Positions 35,622 through 45,798 of a stretch of DNA of 62,950 bases are shown in pieces. Each line of letters begins with the position of its first letter. Positions within the stretch are counted from its first letter, which is position 1. The translations under genes were made by a program, and so were the position numbers. The stretch lies in the NCBI GenBank assembly GCA_014804245.1, contig JAAVAE010000054.1:1-62950 (forward strand), read 5' to 3'. Source of the DNA: Lachnospiraceae bacterium (GTDB lineage Bacteria; Bacillota; Clostridia; Lachnospirales; Lachnospiraceae). The notes under the pieces were generated by a model, which saw only the letters and a list, made by a program, of their open reading frames with translations, searched no databases and was not told the DNA's origin.

Positions 35622-36488
35622 ATGACGATCGACGGATATACGAGAACCTGCGGACTGATAGGAAATCCGGTGGAGCATACTTTGTCACCGTTTATTCATA
35701 ATACATTGGCAGAGAAGCTTTCCCACAATCTTGTGTATGTACCTTTTCATGTGGAAGAGGGACAGATTTTACCAGCAATAAGCGGAGCATATGCCCTGAA
35801 TCTTTTGGGGCTTAATGTCACAGTTCCATATAAAAGCCAGGTGATGGATGGACTGATTCAGATAGATGAGCTGGCGGAAAAAATAGGCGCAGTAAATTCG
35901 TTGGTGCGTATGGAGGGCGGCTTTAAGGGATACAACACGGACATGCCGGGGCTGTATCGGGCGATGAGCAGCGAAGGAATACAGATAGAAGGACAGGAGA
36001 TTATTTTGCTTGGAGCTGGCGGTGCGGCGAGAGCGGTTGCATTTCTGTGTGCTTCTAAAAATGCTTCCAGAGTCTATCTGCTGAACCGTTCTTTGGAAAA
36101 GGCGGAGGCGGTTGCCGGGGAAGTAAATGAAAAGACTGGAAAAGAAGTGATTTATCCTATGGCACTGTCGGACTATCATCGCCTTCCGGATCAGAAGTTC
36201 CTGGCGATTCAGGCTACCAGTGTCGGTTTATATCCCGATGTAGATAAGGCAGTTATAGAGGACGAAGCATTTTACCGGAAGATCCATACCGGCTATGATT
36301 TGATTTATAAACCTTCTGATACCAGATTCATGCAGTTGGTAAGAGGGCAGGGGGGAAAAGCATTTCATGGTCTGAAAATGCTTTTATATCAGGGAATCAT
36401 TGCCTATGAACTCTGGAATGATTTATCTGTTCCGGAAGAAATGGCTTTAGAGATATACGAAGTACTGAAAGAGAAAATGGGAATCTAA
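35622..36488 (+). CDS. aroE: Shikimate dehydrogenase
   Basis: 288 residues, normal length. Reduces 3-dehydroshikimate to shikimate with NADPH. Substrate domain: GLIGNPVEHTLSPFIHN, NVTVPYKSQVMD with catalytic Lys, NTDMPGL. Cofactor domain: LLGAGGAARAVAF dinucleotide loop and LNRSLEKA. Followed 4 bases later by aroK. Confidence 0.95.
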   Translation: MTIDGYTRTCGLIGNPVEHTLSPFIHNTLAEKLSHNLVYVPFHVEEGQILPAISGAYALNLLGLNVTVPYKSQVMDGLIQIDELAEKIGAVNSLVRMEGGFKGYNTDMPGLYRAMSSEGIQIEGQEIILLGAGGAARAVAFLCASKNASRVYLLNRSLEKAEAVAGEVNEKTGKEVIYPMALSDYHRLPDQKFLAIQATSVGLYPDVDKAVIEDEAFYRKIHTGYDLIYKPSDTRFMQLVRGQGGKAFHGLKMLLYQGIIAYELWNDLSVPEEMALEIYEVLKEKMGI

Positions 36489-36492
36489 AAGT

Positions 36493-37068
36493 ATGAAGGA
36501 TAATATTATTTTAATCGGCTTTATGGGCAGCGGAAAGACCAGTGTGGGCATCCGGCTGTCTTATCAGTTAAAGCGGACCATGATCGACACGGATAAATGG
36601 ATCGAACAGAAGCAGAAGAGGACGGTGTCGGAGATTTTTGCACAGAGCGGGGAAGAGGCTTTTCGGATGATGGAAACGGATTGCTTAAAGGAACTGGTCC
36701 GGACAGCAGATAAACAGATTATCTCTGTAGGCGGCGGTCTGCCTATGAAGGAGGAAAATCATGCCCTCCTTAGAGAGCTGGGGACAGTGTTTTATTTAAG
36801 TGCAACACCGGAGACCGTGTATGAAAGGTTAAAGACAGACACCACAAGACCCCTCCTGCAGGTAGAAGATCCAGAAGAAAGAATCAGGACGCTGCTAAAG
36901 CAGCGCGCACCTGTTTATGAAGCCTGTGCAGATGTGGTTCTGGATGTTTCAGACCGGTCTTTTGATGAAATCTTAGAACAGATAGGGAAGGAATTAAGGT
37001 TGAATAAATTGCTTGATAGCAATTTGTTCAACCAAGAATTTGTGCCGAAGCGTCACAAATTCTTTTGA
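36493..37068 (+). CDS. aroK: Shikimate kinase with replaced C-terminal tail
   Basis: 191 residues. P-loop GFMGSGKTSVG (8-18), shikimate-binding Asp in MIDTDKW, SVGGGLPM and lid RPLLQ are intact. The last 22 residues after GKELR (LNKLLDSNLFNQ, EFVPKRHKFF) are not kinase-like: they are encoded by two perfect inverted repeats, so a palindromic element has probably extended the gene past its old stop. Catalysis should be unaffected. Confidence 0.93.
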   Translation: MKDNIILIGFMGSGKTSVGIRLSYQLKRTMIDTDKWIEQKQKRTVSEIFAQSGEEAFRMMETDCLKELVRTADKQIISVGGGLPMKEENHALLRELGTVFYLSATPETVYERLKTDTTRPLLQVEDPEERIRTLLKQRAPVYEACADVVLDVSDRSFDEILEQIGKELRLNKLLDSNLFNQEFVPKRHKFF

Positions 37069-37127
37069 TCGCAGAGCAGAATTGGAGATTCTGCTCGCGT
37101 TCCTCAGCGTAAAACGCTTCGGAATGG
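37006..37127. repeat. Cluster of four palindromes overlapping the 3' end of aroK
   Basis: Successive hairpins: AAATTGCT-TGAT-AGCAATTT (37006-37025), an 11-bp stem AAGAATTTGTG with 9-base loop (37034-37064), GAGCAGAAT-TGGAG-ATTCTGCTC (37074-37096) and TTCCTCAGCG/CGCTTCGGAA (about 37100-37125). The first two lie inside the aroK frame. It looks like a mobile palindromic repeat unit; the last hairpin could also act as a weak terminator or processing site before aroQ. Confidence 0.65.
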
Positions 37128-37139
37128 AGGAAAAAAAGA

Positions 37140-37574
37140 ATGAAATTATTAGTGATTAACGGACCAAATATAAATTTCCTCGGAATCAGGGAAAAAAGTG
37201 TATACGGAACCCAGGACTATGATGCACTATTAAAAATGATCGGTGAAAAGGGAGAAGCCTGCGGGATTTCTATAGAGGTTTTTCAGAGCAATCATGAGGG
37301 CGCTTTGATCGACAGAATCCAGGATGCGTATTTTGACGGGACAGAAGGGATCGTCATCAATCCGGGCGCCTATACCCATTACAGCTACGCCATCCGGGAT
37401 GCCCTTGCCAGTATTTCCATGCCAAAGGTGGAGATACATATTTCGGACATCACAAAACGGGAAGAGTTCCGTAAAAACTCTGTCACTGCACCGGTCTGTG
37501 ACAAGCAGATTTACGGGCATGGGTTGAATGGTTACCTTGAAGCCATTGATTTCATCATAGAAATGAAAAAGTAG
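37140..37574 (+). CDS. aroQ: Type II 3-dehydroquinate dehydratase
   Basis: 144 residues, dodecamer-type enzyme. NGPNINFLGIREKSVYG holds the catalytic Tyr and lid Arg; INPGAYTHYSYAIRDAL and VEIHISDITKREEFR carry the active-site His and substrate residues. Third consecutive shikimate-pathway gene; GGAGG well placed after the palindrome cluster. Confidence 0.95.
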   Translation: MKLLVINGPNINFLGIREKSVYGTQDYDALLKMIGEKGEACGISIEVFQSNHEGALIDRIQDAYFDGTEGIVINPGAYTHYSYAIRDALASISMPKVEIHISDITKREEFRKNSVTAPVCDKQIYGHGLNGYLEAIDFIIEMKK

Positions 37575-37644
37575 TTGAAAAATATCAGTTTTTATATTAA
37601 ACTGGTAAAGAATTATAACGTGAAAAATTTAGGAGGAGTATTTT

Positions 37645-38202
37645 ATGATTTCTGCAGGTGATTTCAGAAATGGTATTACAATTGAGTTAGATAATAACGT
37701 TTACCAGATTATTGAGTTCCAACATGTTAAACCCGGTAAGGGGGCAGCATTTGTCAGAACGAAACTGAAGAATATCAAGAGCGGCGGCGTAGTGGAGAAA
37801 ACTTTCAGACCTACTGAAAAATGTCCACAGGCACGTATTGATAGAAAAGATATGCAGTACTTATATGCAGACGGAGAACTGTATAACTTTATGGATGTTG
37901 AAACATATGATCAGATTGCATTAAATGCTGAAACTGTCGGCGATGCACTCAAATTTGTAAAAGAAAACGAAATGGTTAAGATCTGTTCCCATAACGGCAG
38001 CGTATTTTCAGTAGAACCTCCGCTGTTCGTGGAACTGGAGATTATTGATACCGAGCCGGGATTCAAAGGAGATACAGCAACAGGAGCTACGAAACCTGCT
38101 ACTGTAGAAACCGGAGCTAACGTAAACGTTCCTTTATTTGTTGAGATGCATGATGTAATCAAGATTGATACCAGAACAGGTGAATACCTTTCCAGAGTAT
38201 AA
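37645..38202 (+). CDS. efp: Elongation factor P
   Basis: 185 residues, three-domain EF-P. The tip loop that is modified in some bacteria is present ([16 protein letters not shown]). Relieves ribosome stalling at polyproline. The aroQ-efp neighbourhood is widespread in Firmicutes. AGGAGG 7 bases before ATG. Confidence 0.96.
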   Translation: MISAGDFRNGITIELDNNVYQIIEFQHVKPGKGAAFVRTKLKNIKSGGVVEKTFRPTEKCPQARIDRKDMQYLYADGELYNFMDVETYDQIALNAETVGDALKFVKENEMVKICSHNGSVFSVEPPLFVELEIIDTEPGFKGDTATGATKPATVETGANVNVPLFVEMHDVIKIDTRTGEYLSRV

Positions 38203-38236
38203 GTCAGCAGGGAATCCTATCAATAAAAACAGCTTG

Positions 38237-38269
38237 AAAGACAATGATCAAAAGTCATTGTCTTTTTTT
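38237..38269 (+). terminator. efp terminator
   Basis: AAAGACAATGA-TCAAAAG-TCATTGTCTTT followed by T-run. Confidence 0.9.
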
Positions 38270-38323
38270 GGCATTTTTTCGGACACGAACACATTAAAAC
38301 AGTTTTGAAAGAATGAGGTATTT

Positions 38324-39289
38324 ATGAACGACACATCTATGGAATTCACATCATTTACACAATCAATTCTAAAAGAACTCCGAAGGAAACTTGGAGATAA
38401 TTATTCTGTATTTTCCCATCATGTCAAGAAGAATAACGGTGTTGAACTTACCGGAATTGTGGCAAAAAGAAAGGGATGCAATACTTCCCCCACCTTCTAT
38501 ATTAATGATCTTTACAGGTCAGACATTACCAAGGAGGAGATTAGAAAAATATCGGATATGCTATATGATCATTTTCAGGCAGTGGAATTTGAAGACGATC
38601 TTGATTTGTCACAATTCATTGAATTTGATAAGGCAAAAGAAAAGCTTGCTTTTAAACTTGTTCATGCAGAAAAAAATAAGGAATTACTCAAGCAGGTTCC
38701 GCATAAATTGTTTCACAACCTTGCCATAGTGTTTTATTATACAGTTCAGGAAGCTCCGTTTTATGGAAAGGGGGCGATTTTGGTTCACGACAGCCATATG
38801 AAACACTGGGAAGTTGGTCCGGATACACTTTATCAGACAGCATTTAGGAATACCCCGGTTCTTTTTCCGAGTATAATAGAAAATATGCAGGAGGTCATGC
38901 GCAGCATCCTCATGGATGGTATTGAGAATGATGGTTTGTGCGGAAAGGAAACAGAAGAGTTATTAGATGAAGTCTGTATGCAGGAACTGACACAGACGAA
39001 GATGCCTATGTATGTACTTACAAATAAACAGAAGCTTTACGGCGCAGCATGTATGCTTTATCCTGGAGTGTTAAAAACATTTGCAGAGAAGATACAGAGA
39101 GATTTTTATATACTGCCCAGTTCCATCCACGAAGTGATTCTTGTGCCGGCTGATGCAGATACTGACAAAGAAGCACTTCATGAGATCGTGACAGAAATCA
39201 ATAGGACACAGGTGGCAGAAGAGGAAGTACTGGCAGATTCTGTCTATTTTTACAGCAAAAATAAGGACAAAGTGCTGTGGATTTCATAA
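38324..39289 (+). CDS. DUF5688-family protein
   Basis: 321 residues, cytoplasmic. Family features: VKKNNGVELTGIVAKRKGCNTSPTFYI shortened here as a typical opening, LFHNLAIVFYYTV near 130 and MYVLTNKQKLYGAACMLYP in the last third. Found widely in Lachnospiraceae as an uncharacterised single gene. Function unknown. Confidence 0.75.
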   Translation: MNDTSMEFTSFTQSILKELRRKLGDNYSVFSHHVKKNNGVELTGIVAKRKGCNTSPTFYINDLYRSDITKEEIRKISDMLYDHFQAVEFEDDLDLSQFIEFDKAKEKLAFKLVHAEKNKELLKQVPHKLFHNLAIVFYYTVQEAPFYGKGAILVHDSHMKHWEVGPDTLYQTAFRNTPVLFPSIIENMQEVMRSILMDGIENDGLCGKETEELLDEVCMQELTQTKMPMYVLTNKQKLYGAACMLYPGVLKTFAEKIQRDFYILPSSIHEVILVPADADTDKEALHEIVTEINRTQVAEEEVLADSVYFYSKNKDKVLWIS

Positions 39290-39338
39290 AAATAACAAAT
39301 AAAACAATTTTTTCACATTTTTTTTACAATTGACAGAC

Positions 39339-39367
39339 TAGACAATCTGAAAGTCATATGTTATTAT
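39339..39367 (+). promoter_or_regulatory. Promoter of tRNA-Arg
   Basis: TAGACA, 17-base spacer, TATTAT, ending about 40 bases before the tRNA. A TTGACA at 39330 lacks a correctly spaced -10. Confidence 0.5.
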
Positions 39368-39407
39368 ATTCAAGGTGATGTAACAAATTTGTAATATTTT
39401 ATGATAT

Positions 39408-39479
39408 GCACCCGTAGTCTAACGGATAGAACGAAGGCCTCCGACGCCTTTAATGCAGGTTCGATTCCTGTCGGGTGCA
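39408..39479 (+). tRNA. tRNA-Arg (anticodon CCG)
   Basis: 72 bases. Acceptor arms GCACCCG/CGGGTGC, discriminator A, anticodon stem AAGGC/GCCTT with loop CTCCGAC (anticodon CCG), T-loop GGTTCGATTCC. CCA is not encoded. A perfect 10-bp inverted repeat (CAAGGTGATG at 39371, CATCACCTTG at 39484) flanks it. Confidence 0.95.
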
Positions 39480-39518
39480 TTTGCATCACCTTGGATATAA
39501 AATAAAGAAAGGAAAGCT

Positions 39519-40817
39519 ATGAATCATTCAAATCAGAACAAAATGCATATGCTAAAGGAAAAATTCATGATAGCCAGGGACTGGGTCATGGATCATAGTA
39601 AGATTGTAATGCCTCTTGTTCTAGTTGCTTGCGTGCTTCTTACAGTTGTGATAGCAGTGAATGCCAATCATAGAGAGGCTCTGGAAAACGAGGCAAAGGA
39701 GGCTGCAATGGCAGTTTCAGCCGAGGAATCAGGCTCCACAGTGGAGGGGCTGGAAGCGCCTGTCTTTGAATTGGAAGAAAATGCACATCCGGAAATAAAT
39801 AACTTGATCCGCACTTACTATGATGCTCAGGCATCAGGAGATATTGAAACGATATCCTCTTTAAATACGTATTTAAATGAGATTGAGACCATACGTGTGG
39901 AGGAATTAAGTAAGTATATTGATTCTTATCCAGTACTGGATGTCTACACAAAGCCGGGTATGACAGAAAATACCTATGTGGCGTACGTGTATTCAGAGGT
40001 GCAGTTTACAGACATGGATCAACCTCTTCCGGGAATGCAGACCTACTATATCGGTATGGATGAAGACGGAAATTACTTTATTAATGATGGTACCTATGAT
40101 GATGCAATCTGGAACTACATTAAGGAAGTTACCTTGCAGGATGATGTGGTAGATTTGAACAATAAGGTTGTAGTGGAATACAATGAACTGCTTGCGGAAG
40201 ATGCAGAGTTAAATGAATTTATTGCTTATCTGAAAGAAAAGATCAATGAAGAGGTAGGCGAGATTCTGGCTCAGGCAGAGGTGCCGGAAGCAGGCGAGAT
40301 ACCGGAGGAAATACCGGAATCGGAAGAAGAAGAGGCTTCACAGGAAACTCCGCCGGTGATTACGATGGTACGTGCTACAGATGTGGTTAATATCAGAAGT
40401 TCAGACAGTGAAGAAGCAGACAGAATTGATAAAGCGCAGATTGGTCAGGAATTTACACTGCTTGAGCAAAGAGGTAATGGCTGGAGTAAAGTAGCGTATA
40501 ACGGAGGCGAGGCATTTATCAAGAGTGATTATCTTGAGGAAGTGCCGGAAGAAGTATCAGATACGCAGGTTGCACAGACGCAGCAGCCGGAGGAAGATGC
40601 GGAAGCAGCTGTGACAAGCAGCAATGAAACGAGCATGGGAACAGTTACGGTGATCGAGAGTGTCAAGGTCCGTAAAAGTGCCAGCACCAGCGCAGAATCA
40701 CTTGGAACTGCTTATACAGGAGAAGTACTGGAGTTGCTCATGAAACAGGCTGACGGGTGGAGCCGGGTCAGATATAATGGGCAGACAGCGTACGTCAAGT
40801 CAGAATATGTGGAATAA
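39519..40817 (+). CDS. Membrane-anchored protein with two bacterial SH3 domains
   Basis: 432 residues. One helix near 28-48 (IVMPLVLVACVLLTVVIA) anchors it with the bulk outside. Residues 70-230 form a globular domain (YYDAQASGDIETISSLN, YVAYVYSEVQF); an acidic hinge (about 245-285) leads to SH3 domain 1 (VNIRSSDSEEADRI, about 290-350) and SH3 domain 2 (VKVRKSASTSAESLG, about 370-432). Such SH3 domains bind cell-wall peptides. Probably wall-associated; exact role unknown. Confidence 0.85.
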   Translation: MNHSNQNKMHMLKEKFMIARDWVMDHSKIVMPLVLVACVLLTVVIAVNANHREALENEAKEAAMAVSAEESGSTVEGLEAPVFELEENAHPEINNLIRTYYDAQASGDIETISSLNTYLNEIETIRVEELSKYIDSYPVLDVYTKPGMTENTYVAYVYSEVQFTDMDQPLPGMQTYYIGMDEDGNYFINDGTYDDAIWNYIKEVTLQDDVVDLNNKVVVEYNELLAEDAELNEFIAYLKEKINEEVGEILAQAEVPEAGEIPEEIPESEEEEASQETPPVITMVRATDVVNIRSSDSEEADRIDKAQIGQEFTLLEQRGNGWSKVAYNGGEAFIKSDYLEEVPEEVSDTQVAQTQQPEEDAEAAVTSSNETSMGTVTVIESVKVRKSASTSAESLGTAYTGEVLELLMKQADGWSRVRYNGQTAYVKSEYVE

Positions 40818-40874
40818 ACGTGAAATAGCAGCAGATCAAATTGTTGCGAATAAGATCATATAAGAGCAGAAAAG

Positions 40875-40926
40875 CATTTTACTTTGTGGGAAATTGTAGT
40901 ATACTTACAAAGTAAAATGTTTTTTA
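40875..40926 (+). terminator. Terminator after SH3 gene
   Basis: 13-bp perfect stem CATTTTACTTTGT/ACAAAGTAAAATG with 19-base loop, followed by T7. Confidence 0.85.
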
Positions 40927-41006
40927 TTTTTTATGAGCGTATTTAGCGAAGCGCAGCAGCACTTGTCTGAAAAGCATGAGAAGGTTATATGGGAGGGGGA
41001 TGTGAA

Positions 41007-42062
41007 ATGTTGGGAAAGTTTCAAATAGGAATCATAGGAACAGGGAATATTGCATCTGTCATGGCTGATACTGTTAACAAGATGAAGAATGCTAAGCTTT
41101 ATGCTGTAGCATCCAGAGAAAAGGTAAAGGCCGACGTTTTTGCAGGAAAGTATGGATGCAAAAAGGCATATGGTTCCTATGAAGAACTGGCTTCGGACAA
41201 TAAAGTGGATTTGATCTATATTGCAACGCCTCATTCTGAGCATTTTACAAATGCTAAAATGTGTATAGAGCATGGCAAGCCGGTATTGTGCGAAAAGGCT
41301 TTCACAGCCAATGCCGCCCAGACAGAAGAACTGATCCGGTTGTCGGAAGAAAAAGGTGTATTTCTTGCGGAAGCAATGTGGACACGCTATATGCCTATGC
41401 TGACCACAATACGTGAAGTGATCGGAAGCGGCGTGATAGGTGAGCCGAAAACACTTACGGCAAATCTGGGATATGTCCTTAATCATGTTGAGCGGCTTAA
41501 AGATCCCAGTTTGGCAGGCGGAGCACTATTGGATTTAGGTATATATCCATTGAACTTTGCATTCATGCTGTTTGGATACAATATAGCCAAGATAAGTTCA
41601 TCTTGTACTTATACAGATACTGGCGTGGATGAGCAGGACAGCATAACTCTTGAGTACATAGATGGAAGGGTGGCGCATTTAAATTGCTCTATGGTCTCCT
41701 TAAGTGACCGAAAGGGAATTATCTATGGAACAAAAGGTTTCATCATAGTTGAAAACATTAACAACTTTGAGAGCATAGCAGTTTATGATTCTCTTTACAA
41801 AAAGGTTGGATTATATAAATGTCCTAAGCAGATTTCGGGTTATGAATATGAAGTGGAGGCAAGCATCAAAGCAATCCGAAGCCGTCAGAATGAATGCGTA
41901 GAGATGCCTCATGCAGAAACGCTCCGTGTTATGAAGATCATGGATAGTATCAGAAAAGAGTGGGGAATCGTATATCCATTTGAAAAGCCGGAACCAACCA
42001 CATCAGATAAAGAGGAAACATCAGAATCAGAAAGTTCAGAACAGGCGGAAAATCAGGAATAG
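41007..42062 (+). CDS. Gfo/Idh/MocA-family oxidoreductase
   Basis: 351 residues from ATG 41007, which follows GGAGGGGG. Rossmann motif IGIIGTGNIASVMAD; catalytic-dyad region VLCEKAFTAN with conserved Lys; second domain typical of sugar-alcohol dehydrogenases (LLDLGIYPLNFAFML). The last 25 residues are a Ser/Glu-rich tail (KEETSESESSEQAE) not typical of the family. Substrate unknown. Confidence 0.9.
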   Translation: MLGKFQIGIIGTGNIASVMADTVNKMKNAKLYAVASREKVKADVFAGKYGCKKAYGSYEELASDNKVDLIYIATPHSEHFTNAKMCIEHGKPVLCEKAFTANAAQTEELIRLSEEKGVFLAEAMWTRYMPMLTTIREVIGSGVIGEPKTLTANLGYVLNHVERLKDPSLAGGALLDLGIYPLNFAFMLFGYNIAKISSSCTYTDTGVDEQDSITLEYIDGRVAHLNCSMVSLSDRKGIIYGTKGFIIVENINNFESIAVYDSLYKKVGLYKCPKQISGYEYEVEASIKAIRSRQNECVEMPHAETLRVMKIMDSIRKEWGIVYPFEKPEPTTSDKEETSESESSEQAENQE

Positions 42063-42081
42063 AAATTTAATATCAGGAAAT

Positions 42082-42124
42082 AATAAAGCAAAGCGGACGA
42101 TAGAATCTGCTTTGCTTTATTTTA
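42082..42124 (+). terminator. Terminator after oxidoreductase gene
   Basis: AATAAAGCAAAGC/GCTTTGCTTTATT perfect 13-bp stem followed by TTT. Confidence 0.8.
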
Positions 42125-42168
42125 CAATAAGCTGGTTCAAATGCTGCAGACAGAAAGGAAAAGGAAAA

Positions 42169-42600
42169 ATGAAAAGCGATGATGTAAAGGTACTTCAGGA
42201 AGTGCAAAGAAATACCAAGATGGCAATGAAAGCCATTGATGCGATAAGCAGCAAAATATATGATGATGATTTATCCATGCAGGTTGCCAGAGAATCCATG
42301 AAGTATGCAGATATTTACAATCAGGCAACGAACAGACTTCTTGATGGAAATGCTTCCAGCTATAAAGAGACAGGCTTTGAGGACATCATGCTTAAAGGGG
42401 GAGTGCGTGCCAACACGATGCTCAATACCAGCACAAGTCATATTGCGGAGGTAATGATACAAGGATCAAACAGAGGGCTGACCAGTATGTGGAAAGCAAT
42501 CAATCATCACGAAAATGCAGGAAATGTTTCCATGGAAATAGCAAAAGAGCTGATGGACTTTGAAGAAAAAAATATTGAAAGATTAAAGCAATACCTATAA
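42169..42600 (+). CDS. Small helical protein of unknown function, 143 aa
   Basis: Almost wholly predicted helical, in four segments (VLQEVQRNTKMAMKAID, QVARESMKYADIYNQ, ITS-poor middle with HIAEVMIQGSN, and EIAKELMDFEEKNIERL), like a ferritin-like or DUF2383-type bundle but without its metal ligands. GAAAGGAAAAGGAA precedes ATG 42169. No operon partner; found as a single gene. Confidence 0.65.
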   Translation: MKSDDVKVLQEVQRNTKMAMKAIDAISSKIYDDDLSMQVARESMKYADIYNQATNRLLDGNASSYKETGFEDIMLKGGVRANTMLNTSTSHIAEVMIQGSNRGLTSMWKAINHHENAGNVSMEIAKELMDFEEKNIERLKQYL

Positions 42601-42646
42601 GTAAAAAAATTTTTTAAACTTTTACAATTTAATTGCTTAAAGTGTC

Positions 42647-42675
42647 TTGAGATTTTTGGAAGCACGTTATATAAT
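42647..42675 (+). promoter_or_regulatory. gdhA promoter
   Basis: TTGAGA, 17-base spacer, TATAAT, giving a leader of about 95 bases that contains the small hairpin TTGTATACAA near 42719. Confidence 0.7.
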
Positions 42676-42759
42676 ACGATATGGAATCAAGGTCTGCAAT
42701 GGTGAATTGATGTCATTATTGTATACAATGATACTGTACTACAATAATACTAAACTTAA

Positions 42760-44109
<1,350 letters not shown>

Positions 44110-44129
44110 TAAAAATAGAAAAACGGCTA

Positions 44130-44165
44130 AACTCCCACAAACACTGGATTTGTGGGAGTTTTTTC
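44130..44165 (+). terminator. gdhA terminator
   Basis: AACTCCCACAAA-CACTGGA-TTTGTGGGAGTT followed by TTTTTT region. Confidence 0.9.
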
Positions 44166-44217
44166 TATTCTCCGAAAGAGAGATAGATGCAGATAAATTC
44201 ACTTACTTTCAGTTAAC

Positions 44218-44290
44218 AATATACATATAATATACAAGTAATATACGCATAATATACAAATCATTTTTGCATAATATACGCATAATACAC
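44218..44290. other. 11-bp-phased AATATAC array (probable integrase/excisionase arm sites, left attachment region)
   Basis: AATATAC starts at 44218, 44229, 44240, 44251 and 44273, and the variant AATACAC at 44284: all intervals are 11 or 22 bases, with one empty slot at 44262. This gives identical sites on one face of the helix, between the gdhA terminator and the integrase gene, where arm-type sites of a tyrosine recombinase are expected. The core attachment sequence cannot be fixed because the right end is outside the window. Confidence 0.6.
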
Positions 44291-44320
44291 AAAGTTTTTG
44301 ATATATTTATGCAATAAGAA

Positions 44321-44340
44321 AAAGGAGATTTCTCTCCTTT
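44321..44340 (-). terminator. Integrase gene terminator
   Basis: Minus strand AAAGGAGA-GAAA-TCTCCTTT then TTCTT, overlapping the last bases of the stop codon region. Confidence 0.7.
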
Positions 44341-45403
44341 ATATCTTATTGACTTCTGCTAAAAGCTGTTCTTTTGTTTTGTGAGTGTAAGTTCCTTTGG
44401 TAACATCATTTTTCATGGAATGACCCATTATGAGCTTTACACATACATCATTGGCACCAATATCATCCATCAGCGAGGCGAATGTATGTCTGCCATCATG
44501 AGGAAGGTGTTGCATGTGCAGTCTGTTCATTACAGTGTTGAAATTAGCACTCACATACGAACCATATGTGTAGTGATTCCCGTATCGGTTGTTTACCAAA
44601 TACCTACGGTTCGGATCATATCTATTTTTTATGAGAGGAAGTATCTTATCTGCAATCGGTATGATGCGGTCAATACCGGCGGATGTCTTAATACCTCCTA
44701 CCATGTACTGCTCATCGATATGCACATTATCAGTTGTGATTTCCAATAGCTCAGTTGGACGCAGACCTGTATATATAGTTATGAGTATGAGGTCTACATT
44801 ATTGATAATATATAAGTTCGCCCAAAGCACTTCGATTTCTTCATTGGTGTACCGGCTGTGAATTTGTTCCTCCGGCTCTGACCATGAGTACACAAAAAAA
44901 GTCGATAAATCCTTATCTCTCTCTATATAATTGTTCATCATTGCGTATTTGTAAAGATTATTCAATACAGTTCTTATACAAGAAACGGTTGAACTTGATT
45001 TGCAAGTCCATTTATTGATGCAGGCTTGCACTTCCTCAGTTCTGAGAGCGTTAAATTTTTTGTGGTGCAAATCCGACAGGTGGTTGCACGCAATATCATA
45101 ATTTCTCCATGTTTTTTCAGAAATCTTATCTGGCAGTGCTTTTCGATATTTCTTCCACTTGTCGTACATTTCCTTAAAGGTTGGAGTTTCAGTAAATTTG
45201 ATATGCTCTGAAATTAGACCAGAGTTATTCAATTCGGCAAGGTAGGCATAGGCATGTTCGGCTTTCTCAAAGTATTCGTGGTACTTAAATTTCTGTATAA
45301 AACGCCCATCTTCTTCTACGACACAGGATGTTCGAACCGCATACGGTTTTCGCCGTTTTCCCGATAGCTTAATTACACTACCGTAACCATTTGGCATACG
45401 CAT
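44339..45403 (-). CDS. int: Tyrosine-type phage integrase
   Basis: 354 residues from ATG 45403 (MRMPNGYGSVIKL; GGGGG lies about 12 bases upstream). Layout: N-terminal arm-binding domain, SAM-like core-binding domain (about 75-165), catalytic domain with Arg in YTGLRPTELLE, HDGRHTFASLM (H-x-x-R), GHS and nucleophile Tyr in GTYTHKT. Family Tn916/phi-LC3-like. Oriented toward gdhA, at the left end of the prophage. Confidence 0.93.
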   Translation of the reverse strand: MRMPNGYGSVIKLSGKRRKPYAVRTSCVVEEDGRFIQKFKYHEYFEKAEHAYAYLAELNNSGLISEHIKFTETPTFKEMYDKWKKYRKALPDKISEKTWRNYDIACNHLSDLHHKKFNALRTEEVQACINKWTCKSSSTVSCIRTVLNNLYKYAMMNNYIERDKDLSTFFVYSWSEPEEQIHSRYTNEEIEVLWANLYIINNVDLILITIYTGLRPTELLEITTDNVHIDEQYMVGGIKTSAGIDRIIPIADKILPLIKNRYDPNRRYLVNNRYGNHYTYGSYVSANFNTVMNRLHMQHLPHDGRHTFASLMDDIGANDVCVKLIMGHSMKNDVTKGTYTHKTKEQLLAEVNKI

Positions 45404-45562
45404 TATATCATCTTTCCCCCTTTCGATTTTTGGGCGCAAAAATACCCGGTCACTTGCATTTCTACCGGGAAAGTGATACAATATGCTTGTCTAGGGCGTT
45501 CGTATCAATTCGGTATGTACGCAAGTGAAAGCCATTCTGATTTATTCAGGATGGTTTTTTAT

Positions 45563-45787
45563 TTATACAAAAACTCTATGTGCCTCACGTTCAATAGTAT
45601 CAACATCTGCATTTTTATCAAAATCCCCATTCTTAATATGTGAGATTGCATGATTGTACGCTTTCATTCTCCGCTCTGGGGAAAGGCAATCGTTTATAAA
45701 GACACTAAACGTACCATCAGGATTTGCAACCACATGTTCTTTTACCAATGGATCCATCGCGATTATGTATACGAAAATATCATCCAT
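45563..45787 (-). CDS. Small ImmA/IrrE-like prophage protein
   Basis: 74 residues. NPDGTFSVFINDCLSPERRMKAYNHAISHIKNGDF, quoted in part as RRMKAYNHAISHI, resembles the zinc-peptidase helix of ImmA/IrrE proteins, but the catalytic Glu of HExxH is replaced (HAISH), so it may be a non-catalytic derivative. Downstream of the repressor gene on the same strand, the usual ImmR-ImmA position; it could help lift repression. Confidence 0.55.
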   Translation of the reverse strand: MDDIFVYIIAMDPLVKEHVVANPDGTFSVFINDCLSPERRMKAYNHAISHIKNGDFDKNADVDTIEREAHRVFV

Positions 45788-45798
45788 GAAAATTCCTC

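Noticed and set aside
39300-39510. tRNA-Arg as the prophage attachment site
   Set aside because: The integrase is 5 kb away beyond gdhA, and no second copy of the tRNA 3' end was found beside it.
3493-40965. Recurring CGAAGCG-type elements near 3493, 26490, 37045 and 40935 as one repeat family
   Set aside because: Only a 7-10 base core is shared; too little to claim a family without a genome-wide count.
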